41,451 nucleotides of DNA, taken from contig NZ_RFAR01000033.1 of the NCBI RefSeq assembly GCF_003693445.1, forward strand, positions 1 through 41,451. Direction: 5' to 3'. The translations under genes and the position numbers were made by a program. Origin of the DNA: Aquitalea palustris. GTDB lineage: Bacteria; Pseudomonadota; Gammaproteobacteria; Burkholderiales; Chromobacteriaceae. Shown here piece by piece: positions 36,274-41,451 of the stretch. The notes under the pieces were generated by a model. The model was not told the origin of the DNA and did no database searches. It saw nothing but the letters and a program-made list of their open reading frames with translations. Every line of letters begins with the position of its first letter. The stretch's first letter is position 1.

Positions 36274-36384
36274 CCTGCCGGTTTGCCACCGCGTACCGGC
36301 AGGCATGCGGAACCGCTTTCAAGCCGGCCCCTGGGCCGGCTCGTAAGCGGCTCCTCCTTGCCACATGGTGCTGTCCGCCATGTG
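36274..36384 (+). ncRNA. Three-hairpin structured leader of the sulfurtransferase gene
   Basis: Three consecutive stems fill the 5' leader. Stem 1: CCTGCCGGT/ACCGGCAGG (36274-36303, 12-base loop). Stem 2: GGAACCGCTT/AAGCGGCTCC (36309-36354, one mismatch) enclosing GCCGGCC/GGCCGGC, with internal loop TCAA/TCGT. Stem 3: CACATGG/CCATGTG (36362-36384). The ribosome binding site CAGGAG follows at once. A TTGCCG-N18-TAGGCT promoter-like pair lies before stem 1. It could be a cis-regulatory RNA or a REP-like repeat; I recognise no known riboswitch class. Confidence 0.5.
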
Positions 36385-36407
36385 ACACACCCATTCAGGA
36401 GAAGCCG

Positions 36408-37244
36408 ATGTACACCACCCTCATCAGCCCGGCCCAGTTGCAGGCGCTTGATCCCGAGCACTACGTCATTCTCGACTGCCGCTTCCAGCTGACCGACCCG
36501 GAATACGGCCTGCATGCCTATCAGGCCGGCCACATTCCCGGCGCACGCTACCTCAACCTCGATTACCACCTGTCCGGCGTCAAGACCGGCAGCAATGGCC
36601 GCCACCCCCTGCCGGATGGCCAGCGGCTGGCGGTGGATCTGGGCGCGGCCGGCATTACCGGCGATATCCAGGTGATCTGCTATGACGACGCCGGTGGCAT
36701 GTACGCCGCCCGTGCCTGGATGCTGCTGCGCTGGCTGGGCCACGCTGCAGTAGCCGTGCTGGATGGCGGCATCCAGGCCTGGCAGCAAGCCGGAGCCGTA
36801 CTGGAAACCGACAAAAAGCGCTATATGCCGCGCCGCTTTCCAGTGAATGTCAGCCTGATCGAAACCGTCGATGCCGACCAGGTACTGGCCAATCTGGATG
36901 AGCAGGACTTTGTCGTGGTAGATGCGCGCAGCCCGGAACGTTTCCGTGGCGAAGGCGAAACCATGGACCCGGTCGGCGGCCATATTCCGGGCGCCCGTAA
37001 CCGCTTCTTCCAGCAGAACCTCAACAGCGAAGGTCGTTTCAAGGATGCCGCCACCCTGCAGCAGGAATGGAATACGGTACTGAATGGACTGCCGCCGGAA
37101 CAGGTCGTCCACCAGTGCGGCTCCGGCGTCACCGCCTGCCATAATCTGCTGGCAATGGAACATGCCGGGCTGAGTGGCAGCCGCCTGTACCCAGGCTCGT
37201 GGAGCGAATGGTGCAGTGACCCGGCGCGCCCGGTTGCCCGCTAA
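36408..37244 (+). CDS. 3-mercaptopyruvate/thiosulfate sulfurtransferase
   Basis: Two-domain rhodanese-fold enzyme of 278 residues. The catalytic C237 lies in CGSGVTAC, the signature of 3-mercaptopyruvate sulfurtransferases (SseA), whereas thiosulfate-specific rhodaneses usually have CRKGVT. The N-terminal rhodanese domain (about 5-130) is inactive in the usual way, and GHIPGA occurs in both domains. It transfers sulfur to thiols or cyanide in the cytoplasm. The ATG follows CAGGAGAAGCC and is preceded by an unusually structured leader. Confidence 0.92.
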   Translation: MYTTLISPAQLQALDPEHYVILDCRFQLTDPEYGLHAYQAGHIPGARYLNLDYHLSGVKTGSNGRHPLPDGQRLAVDLGAAGITGDIQVICYDDAGGMYAARAWMLLRWLGHAAVAVLDGGIQAWQQAGAVLETDKKRYMPRRFPVNVSLIETVDADQVLANLDEQDFVVVDARSPERFRGEGETMDPVGGHIPGARNRFFQQNLNSEGRFKDAATLQQEWNTVLNGLPPEQVVHQCGSGVTACHNLLAMEHAGLSGSRLYPGSWSEWCSDPARPVAR

Positions 37245-37271
37245 GGCCAGCTAATAAAGCCCCCGCAATAT

Positions 37272-37310
37272 AAAAACCGCCGCCCTCGCTCGCGAAGGTG
37301 GCGGTTTTTA
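37272..37310. terminator. Bidirectional terminator after the sulfurtransferase
   Basis: AAAAACCGCC and GGCGGTTTTT pair, with an internal stem in the 18-base loop. It lies between converging genes. Confidence 0.88.
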
Positions 37311-37326
37311 ATGGGGACCTGGCGGC

Positions 37327-37923
37327 TCAGGCCAGTATGAAGCGTTGCAGCAACTGCTGTCCGGCAGCCCAACTACCCAGACCGGCATGACTACCCATAT
37401 GACCGGCACAGCCCGCATCCATCAGCCGGATACCCCACAGCTCCGCCATGGCCTGTGCCGTGGCAAAGTCGCAGAACAGGTCATCCTGGCTGGCCACCAT
37501 CACCGCCGGCACTGGCAAGCGCCCTGCACTAGCCTGGGTAAATCCGGAGAAGGCCGGCAGCGCTGCCCCCTCCGGCAGTTCACCACTGGCCCTTGCCCGG
37601 GCTTCGGTAATCGGCAGGGCTGGTGGAGCCACCAGCAACACCCCCTTGATACGGCGCTGGGTGGCCAAATCAACCGTGCGCAGCCACTCCACCACCGTGT
37701 GACAGCCCAGGCTGTGGGCAGCCAGCACGATGCGGCCGCAACTATCCCGCACCAGCGCATCCAGTGCCGCTACCCACTGTTCACGCACCGGATAGAGCCA
37801 ATCCTGTTGCTGGACACGCCGCGCCAGCGGATAGGTCAGCTCCCACAGGGTTTGCCAGTGCTTGTCACCGGAATTGCCCCAGCCCGGTACGGTAATCAAC
37901 ACCACATCATCATCGTCCAGCAT
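37327..37923 (-). CDS. RBBP9/YdeN-family serine hydrolase
   Basis: An alpha/beta hydrolase with the family opening VPGWGNSGDKHWQTLW, nucleophile serine in AAHSLGCH, an acid residue in ASQDDLFCDF and the catalytic histidine in GHMGSHAGLG. The frame is open to 38031, but from the ATG at 37923, preceded by GGGGCAAGG, the protein has 198 residues, the usual family length. The start is uncertain. The substrate is unknown. Confidence 0.85.
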   Translation of the reverse strand: MLDDDDVVLITVPGWGNSGDKHWQTLWELTYPLARRVQQQDWLYPVREQWVAALDALVRDSCGRIVLAAHSLGCHTVVEWLRTVDLATQRRIKGVLLVAPPALPITEARARASGELPEGAALPAFSGFTQASAGRLPVPAVMVASQDDLFCDFATAQAMAELWGIRLMDAGCAGHMGSHAGLGSWAAGQQLLQRFILA

Positions 37924-38083
37924 CAGCCTTGCCCCATGGTAGTCAGGATCCATGCCGCTTGATCCGGCATGTTTCGCCCGCTTTGTCATCGCCAGCATCA
38001 ACAGGCAGGCCTTGATTCTACCGGGAGGCAAGGTCGTATGCAGAAGGAATCTGCGCTGAAGCCATCACTGCGCGCCTGACCAA

Positions 38084-38113
38084 GCAAAACCGCTGCCGGT
38101 CTTGGCAGCGGTT
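38084..38113 (-). terminator. Terminator after the charged-tail secreted protein gene
   Basis: On the minus strand AACCGCTGCC and GGCAGCGGTT pair around AAGACC, followed by TTGCTTGG, a weak T tract. Confidence 0.7.
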
Positions 38114-38132
38114 GGCGTGTGCAATGGCAAGA

Positions 38133-38615
38133 TCAACGCTGATTCGGCTGATCCCAACGCTGATCATTACGATCATTGCGGTGGTCATTGCGCGGATCCG
38201 GCCGGTGGTCATTGCGGTAGTCACGGTGCGAATCCCCGCGATGCTCATCGTGGCGACCAGCATCATGCGCAGGATGCGGATGATCGTGCTGATAACGCGG
38301 TGCATAAACATGCTTGTACCATTTATCCTGCACGAAGAACACCCGCTTGTCGCAAGCATGATATTGCCGGCAGTAGCGGTTCCAGTGGCGGGCATGTTCA
38401 GGCGGTACTCGCAGGTAGATGGGAGGCTGACTCACCACCATCGGGCTGACAATGACTGGCTGGACATTCACCACTGGCGGCGGACCATAGTTGCCGATAT
38501 CCAGCTGACCGAAAAAGCCCGGTTCACCGATATTGATAGAGACGCCAACATCGGCAGCAAAAACCGGCGTGGCGGCAGCCAGCGACAATGCGGCGACAAT
38601 CAGAATACGTTTCAT
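38133..38615 (-). CDS. Secreted protein of unknown function with Arg/Asp/His/Asn-rich tail
   Basis: 160 residues with a signal peptide ending PVFA-AD. The conserved-looking core (about 22-108) contains VGVSINIGEPGFFGQLDIGN, a proline-rich stretch and a segment with two cysteines (WNRYCRQYHACDKRVFF). I recall similar small periplasmic proteins in betaproteobacteria but no assigned function. The last 50 residues are a low-complexity tail of repeated (R)NDHR/DHR units, probably disordered. AGGA stands 8 bases before the ATG. Confidence 0.75.
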   Translation of the reverse strand: MKRILIVAALSLAAATPVFAADVGVSINIGEPGFFGQLDIGNYGPPPVVNVQPVIVSPMVVSQPPIYLRVPPEHARHWNRYCRQYHACDKRVFFVQDKWYKHVYAPRYQHDHPHPAHDAGRHDEHRGDSHRDYRNDHRPDPRNDHRNDRNDQRWDQPNQR

Positions 38616-38836
38616 GGCAGTTTCCTAACAAGCAAGGGTCAGTTGTGCTGCACTCCCTGCCCATGCCGGCTTTTGCCACCGCCTGGGCCAGCACATGCAG
38701 TCTGGGTGAGTTCATCCTACCCCATGAACACCCTGGACTTGTTGCGACAATGATTGCAATTTGTTAGCAATCGCGCCATCTCAACACAAACTCATGATTA
38801 ATCTACCAATGGGTCGCCGTCTTCACTGCCATGGAC

Positions 38837-39616
38837 TCAAGCGAGCGTCAGCTGGTAATCGACGATCAGCGGCGCATGGTCGGAGAATTTCTCATCCTTG
38901 TACACCGAGGCTGACTGAGCAAGCGCCATCAATGATGGGGTGACGATGTGATAGTCGATACGCCAGCCCACATCCTTGGCATAGGCCTGGCCGCGATTGC
39001 TCCACCAGCTGTAGCCCGGCTGCTCCGGATACAGGGTGCGCCACACATCGCACCAGCCCACCCGGCCCAGCAGATCGCTCATCCAGGCACGCTCTTCCGG
39101 CAGGAAGCCGGAATTTTTCAGATTGCCCTTCCAGTTTTTCAGGTCGATTTCCTGGTGGGCGATATTCCAGTCACCACAGATGACGATATCGCGCCCGGCC
39201 GCTTTCAGTTGCTCCAGATGCGGCATGAACACATCCAGAAACTGGAACTTCACCTGCTGACGCTCATCGCTGCTGGAGCCCGACGGCAGATAGAGCGAGA
39301 TCACACTGAGATTGCCAAAATCCAGCTGCAGGAAGCGGCCTTCGGCATCGATCCAGTCCACGCCCAGCCCTTCAATCACCGCATCCGGCTGATGGCGGGT
39401 ATACACCCCGACGCCGCTGTAACCCTTTTTCTCGGCATAATGAAAATAGCCGGTCAGGCCATCCGGCGCACGCATGCGCTCGCTCAGGTCGGCCGCCTGA
39501 GCCTTCAGCTCCTGAACGCAGACAAAATCGGCTGCAATTCCGGCCAACCAGTCGAAAAAACCCTTCTTGTCCGCCGAGCGGACGCCATTGAGGTTGGCTG
39601 AAACGATTCGAAGCAA
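38837..39616 (-). CDS. xth: Exodeoxyribonuclease III
   Basis: An AP endonuclease and 3'-5' exonuclease of base excision repair, endonuclease/exonuclease/phosphatase fold. Motifs are RIVSANLNGVRSA, CVQELKAQ with the metal-binding Glu, ICGDWNIAHQEIDLKN and SDHAPLIVDY. The best start is a TTG at 39616, because AGGAG stands seven bases before it and it gives the standard N terminus. Length 259. It is divergent from pyrE with a 76-bp gap. Confidence 0.94.
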   Translation of the reverse strand: MLRIVSANLNGVRSADKKGFFDWLAGIAADFVCVQELKAQAADLSERMRAPDGLTGYFHYAEKKGYSGVGVYTRHQPDAVIEGLGVDWIDAEGRFLQLDFGNLSVISLYLPSGSSSDERQQVKFQFLDVFMPHLEQLKAAGRDIVICGDWNIAHQEIDLKNWKGNLKNSGFLPEERAWMSDLLGRVGWCDVWRTLYPEQPGYSWWSNRGQAYAKDVGWRIDYHIVTPSLMALAQSASVYKDEKFSDHAPLIVDYQLTLA

Positions 39617-39692
39617 TGCAGTCTCCTGTGCTATCCTTGCCGGCAATTTTTCCAGCCGTTCAGATAGTTAACTAGTATCCATGAGGAATGAT

Positions 39693-40340
39693 ATGAGCGA
39701 TTTCCGCCAAGATTTTATCCGTTTTGCACTCGACAAGCAGGTATTGAAGTTTGGAGAGTTCATCACCAAGGCCGGGCGCAAATCGCCATATTTCTTCAAT
39801 GCCGGCCTGTTCAACGATGGCCTTTCCACACTGCACTTGTCGCGCTTCTATGCCAAGTCGATAATGGCGAGTGGCCTCGAATTCGACATGCTGTTCGGAC
39901 CGGCCTACAAGGGTATCATCCTGGCCGCCGGTGCGACCATGGCCATGGCCGAACAAGGCCGCAATGTGCCTTTTGCCTATAATCGCAAGGAAGCCAAGGA
40001 TCATGGCGAAGGCGGCACCCTGGTTGGCGCACCGCTGCAAGGCCGTGTGCTGATCATCGATGACGTGATTTCCGCAGGCACCTCGGTGCGCGAATCGGTT
40101 GAGCTGATCCGTGCCGCCGGCGCCACACCGGCTGGCGTGGCCATCGCACTGGACCGCATGGAGCGCGGCAGCGGCGAATTGTCTGCCGTACAGGAAGTGG
40201 CACAGCAATACGGCATGCCTGTATTGGCCATCGCCACCCTGAACGACCTGCTGGGCTTCCTGGAAGGCAGCCCGGAGCTGGCACAGCACCTGACGGCGGT
40301 ACGCGCTTATCGCGCACAATATGGAGTGAATGAAAAATGA
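39693..40340 (+). CDS. pyrE: Orotate phosphoribosyltransferase PyrE
   Basis: Makes orotidine 5'-phosphate from orotate and PRPP in pyrimidine synthesis. It is 215 residues from the ATG at 39693, which is preceded by GAGGAAT. An ATG at 39681 is also in frame. The PRPP-binding motif is [21 protein letters not shown] and [13 protein letters not shown] are family blocks. The stop overlaps the next start (ATGA). Confidence 0.96.
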   Translation: MSDFRQDFIRFALDKQVLKFGEFITKAGRKSPYFFNAGLFNDGLSTLHLSRFYAKSIMASGLEFDMLFGPAYKGIILAAGATMAMAEQGRNVPFAYNRKEAKDHGEGGTLVGAPLQGRVLIIDDVISAGTSVRESVELIRAAGATPAGVAIALDRMERGSGELSAVQEVAQQYGMPVLAIATLNDLLGFLEGSPELAQHLTAVRAYRAQYGVNEK

Positions 40341-40942
40341 CCCAGCACTTGCCTGCCTTGTTGATCTTGCTCAGCTGCAGCGTAGCCATGGCTGATGGCA
40401 CGCTGTACAAGTGGGTGGACGAAGCAGGCAAGGTGCACTACAGCGATGCCGCACCGCTGCAAAACCAGAAGCAGGGTGTGGCCGAGCTGAATCGTCAGGG
40501 CGTGATACGCAAGCCGGCGGAAAGCGAACAGGCGCGTCGCCAGCGTGAAGCCAGTGAGGCACTGCAAAAGCAGGAACAACAACGCCAACTGGATAGCGCG
40601 CGCTACGACAAGGGCCTGCTGGAGAGTTATCGCAATGTCGGCGAACTGAAGGCCGACCGGGAAAAACAACTGAGCATCCTGCAGGCTTCGCTGGATGCCC
40701 AGTACTCCAGGTTGAAAGGCCTCAACCTGCAGCTGCGCGACATGCTGAAAGAACAAGACGTCAACCAGAAACTGCACCGGCCAGCCGCACCGGCCCTGCA
40801 GCACAATATCCAGGTCATCCAGCAGGAACAGAAGGGGCTGGGCGCGCTGATCAGCACCAAGCAGGCCGAGCTCAACAGCGTGCGCCAGAAAATGCAGGAA
40901 GACATCAACCGCTATCAGCAGATCAGCCGCAGCGCTCAGTAA
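40337..40942 (+). CDS. DUF4124-domain secreted coiled-coil protein
   Basis: 201 residues: a signal peptide (cleavage near AMA-DG, 19), then a DUF4124 segment ([17 protein letters not shown]) and a long Gln/Lys/Glu-rich helix (about 65-200) with coiled-coil character. The function is unknown. It is coupled to pyrE by a 4-base overlap, although a link to pyrimidine synthesis is not expected. Confidence 0.85.
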   Translation: MTQHLPALLILLSCSVAMADGTLYKWVDEAGKVHYSDAAPLQNQKQGVAELNRQGVIRKPAESEQARRQREASEALQKQEQQRQLDSARYDKGLLESYRNVGELKADREKQLSILQASLDAQYSRLKGLNLQLRDMLKEQDVNQKLHRPAAPALQHNIQVIQQEQKGLGALISTKQAELNSVRQKMQEDINRYQQISRSAQ

Positions 40943-40957
40943 ACCCGCCCCGCCGCA

Positions 40958-41284
40958 TCAACCACCGGCCTCCTTGCGCTGCCATGCCTCCTTCAGTTGC
41001 CGGGTATTCTGCTGCAACTGCTCACTGGCCGCCGTGTTCGCTGCGCTCGCCGCCGACAACTCCTCCGCCGCACGCTGCGCCGCCATTTGCGCATCGGCCA
41101 GCCGCTGGTCGGCCTGCTGTTTGGACGCCTGGGCCTGCGTCAGACGTGCCTGGGCCTGCTCCTGCAGATTGTTGGCTTGCTGATAGGCCATCTGCGCCGC
41201 CAGCAGCTGCTCATCCACCGTTTGCGCCAGTACCGGCAGCGCCGTCGCCGCCAATAACAGCACACAACCAAATCGCTTGATCAT
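40958..41284 (-). CDS. Small secreted Ala/Gln-rich coiled-coil protein
   Basis: 108 residues: a signal peptide ending near LPVLA-Q, followed by one continuous Ala/Gln/Glu-rich helix with heptad character. It may lie in the periplasm. GAGAGGGC stands before the ATG. I do not recognise a family. It lies downstream of the tRNA gene and its terminator. Confidence 0.7.
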   Translation of the reverse strand: MIKRFGCVLLLAATALPVLAQTVDEQLLAAQMAYQQANNLQEQAQARLTQAQASKQQADQRLADAQMAAQRAAEELSAASAANTAASEQLQQNTRQLKEAWQRKEAGG

Positions 41285-41368
41285 TGCCTTGCCCTCTCAC
41301 AGGTATTCTTGACGCTGTCCATTATCCACGCGGATGGCAGGCTTGACGACCACACTGCGCAGCCACAA

Positions 41369-41403
41369 TGCAAAAAGCCCGGCCACCTGAGGTGACCGGG
41401 CTT
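41369..41403 (-). terminator. Terminator downstream of the right-edge tRNA
   Basis: On the minus strand AAGCCCGG-CACC pairs with GGTG-CCGGGCTT (one mismatch) and is followed by TTTGCATT, 13 bases after the tRNA CCA end. Confidence 0.82.
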
Positions 41404-41415
41404 CTGCATACTGAC

Positions 41416-41451
41416 TGGTGGGTTGTGAGTGGCTCGAACACTCGACCTACG
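41416..41451 (-). tRNA. Probable tRNA-Lys, 3' part only, cut by window edge
   Basis: Minus strand: T stem GAGTG/CACTC around TTCGAGC, acceptor strand ACAACCC, discriminator A and encoded CCA. The acceptor sequence implies a 5' strand GGGTTGT, which fits tRNA-Lys of betaproteobacteria best. The anticodon is outside the window, so identity is not certain. Confidence 0.65.

Noticed and set aside
38112-38753. A hydrophobic plus-strand frame opposite the charged-tail protein
   Set aside because: The Ile/Val/Met-rich translation comes from reading the complement of GAT/CAT/CGT-rich repeats. The minus strand has a signal peptide and ribosome binding site.

Overview
The window looks like chromosomal DNA of a betaproteobacterium of the order Neisseriales, most like Chromobacteriaceae (Aquitalea/Chromobacterium/Vogesella type). 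This is inferred from the moderately high GC, the housekeeping gene content (ftsY-ftsE-ftsX-rpoH, lptD-surA-pdxA with divergent amgK-murU-ruvC, proB, ruvB, ruvA, pyrE, xth) and the protein sequences. No database comparison was made. No transposase, phage gene, CRISPR array or rRNA is visible. The window is bounded by two partial tRNA genes on the minus strand: tRNA-Tyr at the left edge and a probable tRNA-Lys at the right edge.

Layout. 1-1092: tRNA-Tyr, a 2[4Fe-4S] ferredoxin and rsmD, all minus. 1093-1822: a gene-free gap with a perfect inverted repeat. 1823-5677: ftsY, ftsE, ftsX and rpoH (plus); rpoH has a CIRCE (HrcA) operator in its promoter region. 5748-10442: a pilus island on the minus strand. 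It holds a likely sigma-54 promoter, two tandem type IV pilin genes, a terminator, and two tandem PglL-type O-oligosaccharyltransferases. The middle of this island is markedly AT-rich. 10584-14785: bioA, a large protein with a PilZ-like motif pair, and proB (plus). 14843-17062: ruvB, a class I glutamine amidotransferase and a small membrane protein (minus). 17157-18147: an FMN riboswitch and ribB (plus). 18242-22169: amgK, murU, ruvC, a UbiA/MenA-type prenyltransferase and ruvA (minus). 22232-26829: lptD, surA, pdxA (plus). 27048-30890: a 1280-residue flavin/iron-sulfur oxidoreductase. 31371-33806: a PotF-like polyamine-binding protein divergent from a TetR regulator and an isochorismatase-type hydrolase, with a perfect palindrome between them. 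33890-35633: an Asr-like (acid shock) secreted protein and a PaeA/YtfL-type CBS membrane protein, with a triple 10-bp repeat between them. 35803-41284: HIT protein, 3-mercaptopyruvate sulfurtransferase behind a heavily structured leader, RBBP9-type hydrolase, a secreted protein with a charged tail, xth, pyrE, a DUF4124 protein and a small secreted coiled-coil protein.

Functional themes. Cell-envelope building dominates: SRP docking (FtsY), division (FtsEX), LPS export (LptD), outer-membrane protein folding (SurA), peptidoglycan recycling (AmgK-MurU) and pilus glycosylation. The RuvABC recombination genes lie close together but are split among three transcription units. The most rewarding signals are regulatory: CIRCE over rpoH, the sigma-54 pilin promoter with upstream TGTCAG boxes, the OmpR/RstA-like repeats before the acid-shock-like gene, the TetR-type palindrome, and the three-hairpin leader of the sulfurtransferase, which matches no RNA family I recognise.
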